Assembly: GCA_023512255.1 (NCBI GenBank)
Contig: JAILZY010000087.1
Span: forward strand, 1 to 13,889
DNA length: 13,889 nt
Direction: 5' to 3'
From: a bacterium
Lineage (GTDB): Bacteria > SZUA-182 > DTGQ01
Below are positions 1 through 7,264 of this stretch, piece by piece. The notes under the pieces were generated by a model. That model was not told where the DNA came from, did not search any database, and worked only from the letters and a program-made list of their open reading frames with translations. The number at the start of each line of letters is the position of its first letter. Position 1 is the first letter of the stretch. A program made the position numbers and the translations under genes.

Positions 1-20
1 ATAAGAGCTAAGCCCCTTCG

Positions 21-64
21 AGGGTTTATGGTTGTTCTGATATAGGGTTTATGGTGTCTGATAT
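21..64. repeat. Imperfect tandem repeat upstream of the kinase gene
   Basis: Two adjacent copies (21-43 and 44-64) share the core AGGGTTTATGGT followed by TCTGATAT; the second copy lacks two bases. The octamer ATAAGAGC also occurs at 1-8 and again at 65-72, flanking the pair. No clear promoter hexamers stand out. The stretch lies in the 125-base leader of the kinase gene and may contain its promoter, but I cannot point to one. Confidence 0.6.
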
Positions 65-125
65 ATAAGAGCGAATAAATAATATCCGAAAATATAGATA
101 GAAAAATAAGAGAGCCATAAATAGA

Positions 126-2297
126 ATGTCAAAGGAAAGCAAAACTAAAAAGCAGCTCCTTGAAGAAGAGGCAAGATTGCGCCAGCGAATCGCTGAGATG
201 GAAATACTTGAGGCTGAGCATCGAATTATCGAAGATGAACTTAGGCAATCGAAGAGAGAGCTTAGCATCAGGAATGAAATCATCTCTATTTTTCTTACTA
301 CTCCTGATGATGAAATGTATGCCAAGGTGCTGCGGGTGATCCTGAAACATACTGAAAGCCAATACGGATTATTCGGATACATTGATCAGGAGGGAAACCT
401 GGTCTGCCCCTCTCTGACCAGGGATATTTGGGATCAGTGCCAGGTTCCTCATAAGAATTTCATCTTTCCACGCGAGCAATGGGGAGGTCTGTGGGGCCAG
501 TCTCTCAAAGAGAAGAAAACCCTTTGCTCAAACAAGCCGCTCCCTGTGCCTGAGGGCCATGTTCCCATCTTAAAGACTCTGATCGTGCCGATCATCCATG
601 GAACAAAGCTGATCGGCCTTTTGGCGGTAGCTAACAAGGCAGAAGATTATACGCCGCAGGATCAGACCATGCTTGAGACTATCGCTGACCACATCGCGCC
701 TGTTCTCCATGCTCGGTTGCAGAGAGACAGGCAGGAAGCAGAGCGGCAAAGATCGGAAGAGAAGCTTCGGGAATCCGAAGCCAAGTATTCGGCTCTGGTA
801 GAGCAGGCCAAGGATGGGGTAGTCATTGTCCAGGATGAGGTTCTCAAATTCGCCAATAAGGCTATGGAAACCCTGAGCGGCTATTCGGTTGAAGAGTTGA
901 TTGGAAAATCCTGCTTTGACATTGTGGCTCCCGAACATAGAGACTTTGTTGCTCAAAGACACAGGCTGCGCCTTCAGGGTTTGCCGGTCCCCGCCTCTTA
1001 TGAAATCAAACTATTGGATAAGAATGGGGCCAAAAAGGAGGTTGAGGTTTCCGTCGGGTTGATTAACTACCAGGGCAAACCAGCAATTACAGCCTTTATC
1101 CGTGATATCAGCGAGCGGAAGCGTATGGAGGAGGAGCTGCTTAAGGTTCAAAAACTTGAATCTCTCGGCATCCTGGCCGGCGGCATTGCTCATGACTTTA
1201 ATAATCTGCTGGCCGTTACCATCGGCAACCTCTCTCTCCTGGAGCTTGAGATCAGCGGATATGGAGATACCGCCTCTGAATTACTGGAGGCGATCAAAAC
1301 AGCCTCTTATCAGGCCAAGAGGCTGACCCAGCAATTGCTTACCTTTGCCAGGGGCGGGGCCCCGATCAGGAAGGTTGCTTCTGTGTCTAACCTATTGAAA
1401 GATGCGGTCAATTTTGCCTTAAGCGGCTCGCGGGTAAAATGTGAACTAATCATTCCAGATGATCTGTGGCCAGCCGAAATTGATGAAGGCCAGATTAGCC
1501 AGGCTATTGATAATATAATTATCAATGCCGAGCAGGCTATGCCTGCCGGCGGCCTGATTAGGGTATGGGCTGAAAATGTTACTGTTGAGCCAAACCTCAG
1601 CCTGCCGTTGAAACGGGGAGAGTATGTCAAGATCTCGATCCAAGACCAGGGGGTGGGTATTCCGGAAGAGAATCTACCGAAAATATTTGATCCATATTTT
1701 ACCACCAAACAAAAGGGGGCAGGGCTAGGGTTGTCTATTGCCTACTCAATTATTAAAAAACATTGCGGATACATCGGCGTAGAATCTGAGCTTGGGGTCG
1801 GCAGCGTATTCCACATCTATCTTCCAGCCACCAGGCAGGAAATCTCCACCGCTCCTTCCGGCGGGGTTAGCGAGGAGAAATTCTGCTGCGGCTGGGGGAA
1901 AATTCTGCTAATGGATGATCAGGAAATGATTCGAAATATGGCTAGACAGATGCTGACCCGGCTTGGATACCGAGTTGAATTTGCCTCACATGGCGAGGAG
2001 GCAATCAGGCTCTTTCGCCAAGCAAAGGAGTCGAAAGATCCTTTTTGTGCTGTTATTCTGGATCTAACCATACCGGGAGGCATGGGAGGCAAAGAAACCA
2101 TCCAGAAGCTGAGGGAGATAGATCCTGAGGTTCGGGCCATTGCCTCAAGCGGTTATTCGAACGATCCAATCATGACCGAATATCAAAAGTACGGCTTTAA
2201 GGGAATCGTCAGCAAACCATATGAGATTAAAGAATTAAGTGAGGTGCTGCAAAGGGTGATCATGGGCAATGAGGGCCCTGCCCAAACCTTCGGCTGA
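126..2297 (+). CDS. Hybrid sensor histidine kinase (GAF-PAS-HisKA-HATPase-REC)
   Basis: This is a 723-residue hybrid two-component kinase with no predicted membrane segment, so it probably acts in the cytoplasm. Residues 1-50 are charged and likely coiled coil. Residues about 50-200 read as a GAF domain (ending in GTKLIGLLAVANKAEDYTPQ) and about 215-335 as a PAS domain (ERKRMEEEL at its end). The HisKA H-box is AGGIAHDFNN with phospho-acceptor His356. The ATPase has an N-box at about 460-472 (Asn463, Asn467), a G1 box DQGVGIP at 507-513 and a G2 box GAGLGLS at 531-537. The C-terminal receiver keeps the acidic pair Asp597/Asp598, phospho-acceptor Asp646, Ser674/Ser675 and Lys697, so both halves look active. 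Phosphate presumably passes from His356 to Asp646 and on to an unlinked partner; no response regulator or output gene is adjacent. The ATG at 126 has only a weak purine stretch (108-114) upstream. The ligand is unknown. Confidence 0.93.
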   Translation: MSKESKTKKQLLEEEARLRQRIAEMEILEAEHRIIEDELRQSKRELSIRNEIISIFLTTPDDEMYAKVLRVILKHTESQYGLFGYIDQEGNLVCPSLTRDIWDQCQVPHKNFIFPREQWGGLWGQSLKEKKTLCSNKPLPVPEGHVPILKTLIVPIIHGTKLIGLLAVANKAEDYTPQDQTMLETIADHIAPVLHARLQRDRQEAERQRSEEKLRESEAKYSALVEQAKDGVVIVQDEVLKFANKAMETLSGYSVEELIGKSCFDIVAPEHRDFVAQRHRLRLQGLPVPASYEIKLLDKNGAKKEVEVSVGLINYQGKPAITAFIRDISERKRMEEELLKVQKLESLGILAGGIAHDFNNLLAVTIGNLSLLELEISGYGDTASELLEAIKTASYQAKRLTQQLLTFARGGAPIRKVASVSNLLKDAVNFALSGSRVKCELIIPDDLWPAEIDEGQISQAIDNIIINAEQAMPAGGLIRVWAENVTVEPNLSLPLKRGEYVKISIQDQGVGIPEENLPKIFDPYFTTKQKGAGLGLSIAYSIIKKHCGYIGVESELGVGSVFHIYLPATRQEISTAPSGGVSEEKFCCGWGKILLMDDQEMIRNMARQMLTRLGYRVEFASHGEEAIRLFRQAKESKDPFCAVILDLTIPGGMGGKETIQKLREIDPEVRAIASSGYSNDPIMTEYQKYGFKGIVSKPYEIKELSEVLQRVIMGNEGPAQTFG

Positions 2298-2667
2298 CAT
2301 CTTGGGGGAGAGCTCATAAGTTACCATATTTATCATAACTTACCATCTTTATTAAAGGATTAAAGGCTCTCATACTCTCCCTCCCTTGATGTGAGGGAGG
2401 CTTTATTGGGGGTGAATAAAAGCCTCACACCCTACCCATTGCAAGGGAGAGGAATTGTGGGGAAGATCTCTGGGGAGAGCTTTAGTCTCTTGGCTTGGGT
2501 CTCTTGGAAGGGGGTGATAAATGCGGAAGCTTGTGCGCCAGGGGTGGATAAGCGATTTATACGAGCAAGCTTATCATCATGGAATTGCTTAAGTTAGTGG
2601 TGGTTCAAGAGAGGGTTTTAAACTTCTGATGTGCAGGAGAAAAGGAGCGGGAGAGAAAGGAGCGGTC
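2298..2667. other. Non-coding gap between kinase and carbonic anhydrase genes
   Basis: No credible gene lies here. Just after the kinase there is a weak inverted repeat (TAAGTTA 2317-2323, TAACTTA 2336-2342). A better G/C-rich hairpin follows at 2380-2400. Downstream, CCCTACCCATTGCAAGGGAGAGG (about 2432-2453) has the look of a dispersed intergenic palindrome. A 68-codon open frame from GTG 2391 runs through these elements, but it starts inside the hairpin, lacks a ribosome site and has no recognisable protein character. Confidence 0.6.
2380..2400 (+). terminator. Possible hairpin terminator after the kinase gene
   Basis: Arm CCTCCCT (2380-2386) pairs with AGGGAGG (2394-2400) around a 7-base loop, and CTTTATT follows. 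The stem is G/C-rich but the U-tract is poor. It could equally be part of a dispersed palindromic repeat. Confidence 0.4.
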
Positions 2668-3357
2668 ATGATAAGGGAGACAGTGAGGTCTTGGTGGATC
2701 ATTGCCTGGATATTGCCGTTGGTCGTGCTGAGCGCGGCATCGGCTAAAGAAGCCTCTCACGAAGCTTCTGGAGGAATAGCTGCTGATCAGGTCCTTAAGA
2801 TGCTGCTTGATGGAAACAAGCAGTATGCAGCCGGAAAACTTACCCATCCTAATTCAACACCGCAGCGTCGGCAGCAACTCGTTGCAGGCCAGCATCCCTT
2901 GGCCATTATCCTCAGTTGTTCGGATTCGCGGGTGCCGCCGGAAATTATCTTTGATCAAGGGCTTGGAGATTTGTTTGTGGTTCGGGTAGCTGGAAATGTA
3001 GTCGATAATTTGGCTCTTGGAAGTATCGAATATGCAGCCGAACACTTAGGGGTTCCCTTGATTGTGGTCCTGGGGCATGAGAAGTGCGGCGCAATAACCG
3101 CCGCGGTTGAGGGTGGCGGCAAGGCACCTGGTCATATTGAGGCTGTGGTAAAAGCCCTGAGGCCGGCTGTTGAGAAGGTGAAAGATAAGCCTGGGGATAA
3201 GGTAGAAAATGCGATCAAGGCCAATATCGAGCTGATTGTCGAGCAGCTTAAGACCTCACGACCGATTCTGGCTGAATTGGTCAAAGATGGCAAGCTGATG
3301 ATTGTCGGAGCGCGCTATGATCTCGATACTGGTCTGGTGGAGATCATAAATCAGTAA
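2668..3357 (+). CDS. Exported beta-class carbonic anhydrase
   Basis: This enzyme would interconvert CO2 and bicarbonate with a zinc-bound hydroxide. The motif CSDSRVPPE supplies Cys84, Asp86 and Arg88, and GHEKCGA supplies His137 and Cys140. That is the full beta-class zinc set (Cys-His-Cys) plus the Asp-Arg dyad. Residues 1-26 form a signal peptide with a Trp/Ile/Leu-rich core ending in ASA before KEAS, so the mature protein should be periplasmic. The start chosen is ATG 2668, because AAAGGAG lies at 2656-2662 just upstream; an in-frame ATG at 2629 has no ribosome site and would put charged residues before the signal core. The 229-residue length fits the family. The gene stands alone, with gaps of about 370 and 440 bases on either side. 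A role in CO2/bicarbonate supply or pH balance is inferred from the family only. Confidence 0.94.
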   Translation: MIRETVRSWWIIAWILPLVVLSAASAKEASHEASGGIAADQVLKMLLDGNKQYAAGKLTHPNSTPQRRQQLVAGQHPLAIILSCSDSRVPPEIIFDQGLGDLFVVRVAGNVVDNLALGSIEYAAEHLGVPLIVVLGHEKCGAITAAVEGGGKAPGHIEAVVKALRPAVEKVKDKPGDKVENAIKANIELIVEQLKTSRPILAELVKDGKLMIVGARYDLDTGLVEIINQ

Positions 3358-3388
3358 TACCTGATAATAGGGATGAACAAGAGGTCGA

Positions 3389-3417
3389 GGTAGGGTAAGC
3401 GAGCAGGCCACCCTACC
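3389..3417 (+). terminator. Inverted repeat downstream of carbonic anhydrase
   Basis: GGTAGGGT (3389-3396) and ACCCTACC (3410-3417) are perfectly complementary over 8 bp with a 13-base loop. They sit 32 bases past the carbonic anhydrase stop codon. No T-run follows, so function as an intrinsic terminator is uncertain; it may only stabilise the 3' end. Confidence 0.3.
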
Positions 3418-3473
3418 CTCCCCTTGCCCTTTAACGAGCAGCGATAAGGTATGGTAGCGGCGGCTAATTCGGC

Positions 3474-3513
3474 AACAGTGCCCCCTGCCCCCTCAAACAG
3501 CGCCCCCTGCCCC
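3474..3513. repeat. C-rich direct repeat, 2 copies, 22-bp period
   Basis: AACAGTGCCCCCTGCCCC at 3474-3491 recurs at 3496-3513 with one change (T to C) in 18 bases. It is non-coding. Confidence 0.8.
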
Positions 3514-3541
3514 TGAACAAGCAATGAAAGGGCATTCTAAT

Positions 3542-3587
3542 CTTATCGAGTAACGCCTAAGAACCTTATAGAGTAACGCCTAAGAAT
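3542..3587. repeat. 23-bp tandem duplication
   Basis: Unit 1 spans 3542-3564 and unit 2 spans 3565-3587. They share the core GAGTAACGCCTAAGAA and differ at only two of 23 positions, which suggests a recent duplication. Confidence 0.85.
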
Positions 3588-3796
3588 CCCCCCACCTCTG
3601 AATAAGTAGCGAAATAGGGGAAGGGCTGCTATGCTGAAACTAATCACCTATTAATCCTGACCTAACTTCAGCCTTTGCAGAAACGAGGTTAGGAAAACTC
3701 AAGTAGGGTATCAAATATTCCCGATGCCCTGGGGAAAGGAGGTCGATAAAAAGGTAACCGGCTCAGGATAACCTGTAAAATAAAGGACTCCCACTC

Positions 3797-4264
3797 ATGG
3801 AATTGAAGGAAATCGGCACAGTTGTCTCCGAGATCAAAAAGCTTAATCAGGTGCGGCATCTTCTTCGCGATGGATGGACCGCCGACACCTGCACAATCAA
3901 ACTCAAGCCTCAATATCGACGGGGATTAGGCGGTTTAGAAGGCTTTTCACGGGTTATAATTCTCTACTGGATCAGCCGACACAAAGAATGGAAAATGCCC
4001 AAGGACAATCCCAAGCCCAAGCGGGTTAAAATCTTTGCCACCCGTATTCCGGTTCGACCAAACCCTATTGGCTTGTCAGTGGTTGAGCTGCTCGATTTTT
4101 CCCCTGAAGATGGCACCCTGACCGTCAGGGGACTGGATGCTATTGATGGCACTCCGGTTCTGGATATCAAACCCTATCTGCCCCATTTTGACAGCTTTCC
4201 AGAGGCCAGTGTACCAGAGTGGATCGCCCGCTACCTGAGAGATGACGGCTCAAGTCATACCTGA
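3797..4264 (+). CDS. trmO: TrmO/TsaA-family tRNA m6t6A37 methyltransferase
   Basis: TrmO uses S-adenosylmethionine to N6-methylate the t6A at position 37 of certain tRNAs, giving m6t6A and refining decoding of ACY threonine codons. The 155-residue protein has the family signatures FATRIPVRPNPIGLS (80-94) and LDAIDGTPVLDIKPYLP (113-129), and it opens with IGTVVS as in other members. It is near the short end of the family: the E. coli enzyme has a C-terminal extension that is absent here. AAAGGA at 3782-3787, nine bases before the ATG, supports the start. The last five residues (GSSHT, 151-155) and the stop codon are encoded by the first copy of a 42-bp tandem repeat, so the C-terminus may have been altered recently. 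The substrate assignment comes from the family. No operon partner is visible. Confidence 0.92.
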   Translation: MELKEIGTVVSEIKKLNQVRHLLRDGWTADTCTIKLKPQYRRGLGGLEGFSRVIILYWISRHKEWKMPKDNPKPKRVKIFATRIPVRPNPIGLSVVELLDFSPEDGTLTVRGLDAIDGTPVLDIKPYLPHFDSFPEASVPEWIARYLRDDGSSHT

Positions 4265-4350
4265 GAGATAGCTCAAGCCAAGATAGATGGCTCAAGCTAT
4301 ACCTGAGAGATAGCTCAAGCCAAAATAGATGGCTCAGGCTGAGAGAGATT
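4232..4350. repeat. 42-bp tandem repeat overlapping the trmO stop codon
   Basis: Units at 4247-4288 and 4289-4330 match at 39 of 42 positions; a third, deleted copy starts at 4331 (GGCTCAGGCTGAGAGAG). The sub-motif TACCTGAGAGAT also occurs earlier, inside the trmO coding sequence (4232-4243), then at 4258-4269 and 4300-4311. The repeat therefore seems to have grown out of the 3' end of trmO. Within each unit GCTCAAG occurs twice. Confidence 0.9.
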
Positions 4351-4552
4351 CCCCAAGCTGAGTAAATTAAGTTTCATCTGCCCTGTGAAATCAATTTATC
4401 TTGTGCATCTGATTGATAAATCTTAAATTTTTTGGGAGATATGAAAATATTTTCCCATTTCTTTCAGTTAAACCTCGCTTTCGAAAGCTAGGGTCTTTAA
4501 ATTTTATCGGCTCATCCTGACTCAATCCTAAGATAATAGGCTAGGTTAAAAT

Positions 4553-4582
4553 TTGACATCAATATTGCATTAATAGTTTATT
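4553..4582 (+). promoter_or_regulatory. Candidate sigma-70 promoter for the beta-helix/cohesin operon
   Basis: A perfect -35 hexamer TTGACA (4553-4558) is followed after 18 bases by TTTATT (4577-4582), which matches the -10 consensus at four of six positions. Transcription would begin near 4590, giving a leader of about 180 bases. The surroundings are AT-rich, so chance matches are possible. Confidence 0.35.
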
Positions 4583-4669
4583 AAATAATTCTATCTAAAA
4601 AATCCCCCCAAAGAAAGGCCCAGCCATGGCTAAGGAGCCTTGCTATTTATTATCACTTGTATCTATTCT

Positions 4670-4699
4670 TATAAATTTATCACCTATAAATTTATCACC
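4670..4699. repeat. 15-bp perfect tandem duplication in the leader
   Basis: TATAAATTTATCACC occurs at 4670-4684 and again immediately at 4685-4699 with no mismatch. It lies between the candidate promoter and the start codon. It could be a duplicated protein-binding site or simple slippage. Confidence 0.9.
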
Positions 4700-4757
4700 A
4701 TCATTGAATCCTTTTATTACTATCAGTTATATCATAACATCGCATACTGTAACATAC

Positions 4758-4769
4758 AGGAGGAGAAGG
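4758..4769 (+). promoter_or_regulatory. Ribosome binding site that fixes the beta-helix start
   Basis: AGGAGGAGAAGG at 4758-4769 is a near-ideal Shine-Dalgarno sequence, with AGGAGG ending nine bases before ATG 4773. It argues for this start over the in-frame ATG at 4626. Confidence 0.85.
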
Positions 4770-4772
4770 TTT

Positions 4773-7244
4773 ATGAGAGAAAAACTAGGTGCATTTTTAA
4801 TATTATTTTTTGCAGCTTTTCAGCTTATTATGGCCACCACCTGCCTGGCTAAGGTTATCAGAGTGGCAAAAAGCGGCGGAGACTACACCAGCATTCAGGC
4901 AGCCATCAATGCCGCCTCGGCTGGAGACACAATCGAGGTCGGCCCTGGGGTATACAATGAAAACATCACCATCAACAAAAACTTAGACCTGATCGGAGCA
5001 GGAGCGACCACCTGGATTCCGCAGCCTCCCCTCTCAGGCGGCATTGCTCAGATTGAGCCCGGCATTTTGATTGCCAAGTATCCAATCACCAAGCCGCCCT
5101 TACCCGATCCCCCGCCGGAAATTTTTAATCCCACAGAAGTCTTCAATCCTACATTAGGATTAAATATCAGAGCCAGAGATGACCTGTCCCTAATCAATCT
5201 GCCAACAATAAATCTGCCAACTACCATAACCCTACCAGGCTCAATCCTGCAACCTTCACCTATTATTCAGCTTCCTGGAAAGGAGATTGACTATCCTGGT
5301 CCTACCAGCAGCCTGGCCGTTAAAATTCCCTCTTATGGATCGCTTTATGCAGGGCCACAGATCTTAATCCCCGGGCAGATAAAGCCTTTTCCGAACGGAA
5401 GCATTATCCAGGGGAAGGGATCAGGGCATGTGGTAACCTTCACCGGTGTCTCAGCCGGCAGTATCCGCGGTTTTACCATCACTAACAGCGGCTCCCAACA
5501 TGCGGGCATCATGCTCTACAACAGCCGCAATCTAACCATTGCCTGCAACCGACTGTCCAAGAATAAGGATGGGATTGTAGCCTCTTCCTCTTCGGCTATT
5601 GTCCGCAATAATGTATTCGATGAGAATGGCTTTAGTGATAATTCACTCTGTGATTACGGCCTATGCTGTCTGAAATCGACCCTCTCTATTACCAATAACC
5701 TGGTCATTAACCAGGAAGTCGGCCTCTATATAGCTTGGGAGGAGTCAAGCGGCACGGCCATAATCAATAATACCATCACCGGCAACCGCTATGATGGAGT
5801 CTGGTGTTATCGCTCTTCGCCGGTGATCAAAAATAATATCATTACCCAAAACGGCTATGGCATCTGCGCCATATACAGCGCGGCTCCCGAAATTTCCTAC
5901 AATGACGTCTGGGGAAATGGGCAGGACTATAATCAGCAAACAGGCGGCCTAGCCGCACCAGGCCCCGGGGATATTTCCGCTGATCCGCTGTTTGTCAATC
6001 CTGATGAGGGAGACTATCACCTTGATCTTCTCTCACCTTGCATTGATGCAGGTGATCCGAATCCGATCTACAACGATCCTGATGGCAGCAGAAATGATAT
6101 GGGCCTCTACGGCGGCCAGGGAGGCTCTCTTGGGACTCCCGCAGGCCAGGAAAGCGGCTTTGTTTTTACTGACATTGGGCTCATTCCGACCGCGGCTATT
6201 CCTCAGGATCAAGATGATCCATCCTTTGGGCTGGCTAAGGTTAGTCAAACTATGGCTGAAAAGCTGAGAATCCCTCAGTGGGTAGATTCTCCTTTCGGAG
6301 GCCAGATCAGGATTTTCGGCCAGTTTGGCCAGCTTGACCAGGTCGATTTCTACCAAATTCTAGCTGCTAGATGGAAGAATAATGATACTACTGCCCCTTC
6401 AGATAGTGATTTTCTTCCGCTTAAGGAGCCTCTAGCCAAGGTAAAGACGACGATTGATGGCGGAAAAGTCAATCATGAAATTGTTACCCTTGGGCCGGTT
6501 GAGCGGGGCGGTTTCTCCTCCCTATACGAATTGAACAAGGGTGAGTGGTGGTCTCAGCCTACGCTTCGCCTGATCTGGAACACCACGGCCTGGCCAAATG
6601 GAAAATATACCCTAAAGTGCAGGGCCTTCAAATGGAACAGCTCGAAAACCGCTCTGATCGACGCTACACCGAGCTCTTCCATCCCCCTGACCATAATTAT
6701 CAACAATAGCCCGCCAGCCGCCCGGATTCACTGGGTTAAGTACAGCTCCAGCAATCCTAACTACGACCCGGCGGTTGATGGCAACATCCCAGAGTGTGGG
6801 TTGATTCACCTTACCCATAACCGCGAAAACTTGCGGTTTGTCATCACTGCCTCACACCCTGAAGGGTATCTTGACTACTTCAACCTTGATTGTCTGTGGG
6901 GCAAGAATAGACCGGGTGGTGTGATCTGCTATCAGAATTATGCCACAGCCACACCCTCATCACCCCACATCTGGTATGGAGTCAGTCAGCAGGAATTTTC
7001 CCTGCCCAGCAGCTTTAATCAGTGGGAGAATTGCGCCTATCAGTTCCGGCTATATGCCCGATCACGGGCCACGGATGGCTATACTCACCTCTATGGAAGA
7101 GAGTTTAACGATCATTACACCATCGAGATTGGCTCTGGCTCAGCCTGCACTTCATCAGGAGTTGCCGGTGACCTCAACAACGATGGCCGAGTAACCATTG
7201 ACGAGTTGACCAGGGTTATCAATGCCTTCCTGGGCAGAAAATAG
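4773..7244 (+). CDS. Secreted right-handed beta-helix protein with C-terminal dockerin-like motif
   Basis: An 823-residue exported protein of unknown substrate. Residues 1-26 are a signal peptide ending near TCLA. A parallel beta-helix begins with VAKSGGDYTSIQAAINAAS, the usual opening of secreted pectate-lyase-fold repeats. It is interrupted at about 80-208 by a Pro/Ile/Leu-rich insert, resumes at IIQGKGSGHVVTF, and closes with the family's end signature (ADPLFVNP at 403-410, then SPCIDAGDP and DMGLYGG). Residues about 450-795 are not recognised, though they include beta-rich, Trp-containing stretches. The C-terminus carries one EF-hand/dockerin-type loop, GDLNNDGRVTIDEL (799-812), with Asp800, Asn802, Asp804 and Glu811. 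A full dockerin has two such loops. Catalytic residues of polysaccharide lyases cannot be assigned, so it may bind carbohydrate, cleave it or be structural. It is first in a likely operon with the cohesin-like gene 20 bases downstream. Confidence 0.88.
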   Translation: MREKLGAFLILFFAAFQLIMATTCLAKVIRVAKSGGDYTSIQAAINAASAGDTIEVGPGVYNENITINKNLDLIGAGATTWIPQPPLSGGIAQIEPGILIAKYPITKPPLPDPPPEIFNPTEVFNPTLGLNIRARDDLSLINLPTINLPTTITLPGSILQPSPIIQLPGKEIDYPGPTSSLAVKIPSYGSLYAGPQILIPGQIKPFPNGSIIQGKGSGHVVTFTGVSAGSIRGFTITNSGSQHAGIMLYNSRNLTIACNRLSKNKDGIVASSSSAIVRNNVFDENGFSDNSLCDYGLCCLKSTLSITNNLVINQEVGLYIAWEESSGTAIINNTITGNRYDGVWCYRSSPVIKNNIITQNGYGICAIYSAAPEISYNDVWGNGQDYNQQTGGLAAPGPGDISADPLFVNPDEGDYHLDLLSPCIDAGDPNPIYNDPDGSRNDMGLYGGQGGSLGTPAGQESGFVFTDIGLIPTAAIPQDQDDPSFGLAKVSQTMAEKLRIPQWVDSPFGGQIRIFGQFGQLDQVDFYQILAARWKNNDTTAPSDSDFLPLKEPLAKVKTTIDGGKVNHEIVTLGPVERGGFSSLYELNKGEWWSQPTLRLIWNTTAWPNGKYTLKCRAFKWNSSKTALIDATPSSSIPLTIIINNSPPAARIHWVKYSSSNPNYDPAVDGNIPECGLIHLTHNRENLRFVITASHPEGYLDYFNLDCLWGKNRPGGVICYQNYATATPSSPHIWYGVSQQEFSLPSSFNQWENCAYQFRLYARSRATDGYTHLYGREFNDHYTIEIGSGSACTSSGVAGDLNNDGRVTIDELTRVINAFLGRK

Positions 7245-7264
7245 GAAGGGAGGAAAGACTAGTT

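Larger units (their letters stand above)
3358..3796. other. Repeat-rich non-coding gap
   Basis: No gene is supported. The stretch holds a perfect 8-bp inverted repeat (3389-3417), a C-rich direct repeat (3474-3513) and a 23-bp tandem duplication (3542-3587). A looser motif resembling GARYAAGYARYGAAAGG also recurs near 3434, 3514 and 3598. Just before trmO, AAAGGA at 3782-3787 is the likely ribosome site. I see no convincing promoter hexamers. Confidence 0.6.
4265..4772. other. AT-rich non-coding gap and leader of the secreted-protein operon
   Basis: The first 85 bases carry the trmO-derived repeat. The rest becomes AT-rich and holds a candidate promoter (4553-4582), a 15-bp tandem duplication (4670-4699) and the ribosome site for the beta-helix gene (4758-4769). 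An open frame runs in from ATG 4626, but that start lacks a ribosome site and would put about 49 low-complexity residues ahead of a standard signal peptide. I treat 4626-4772 as untranslated leader. Confidence 0.6.

Noticed and set aside
1310-1708. 132-codon minus-strand open frame within the kinase gene
   Set aside because: It is antisense to the kinase's conserved catalytic boxes and shows no protein features of its own.
2391-2597. 68-codon open frame in the gap after the kinase
   Set aside because: It starts inside a hairpin arm, has no ribosome site, runs through palindromic repeat sequence and encodes nothing recognisable.
4232-4350. CRISPR array
   Set aside because: The units are contiguous tandem copies without unique spacers, and no cas genes are present.
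4465-4560. Possible c-di-GMP (GEMM) riboswitch: AAACCTCGCTTTCGAAAGC resembles part of one
   Set aside because: The conserved GACGCAAAGCC segment and the second helix with its receptor are missing; the resemblance is limited to a short AACC/GAAAG patch.
4626-4772. In-frame upstream ATG extending the beta-helix protein by 49 residues
   Set aside because: There is no ribosome site before 4626, the added residues are low-complexity and partly made by a DNA tandem repeat, and a strong Shine-Dalgarno plus a normal signal peptide begin at 4773.
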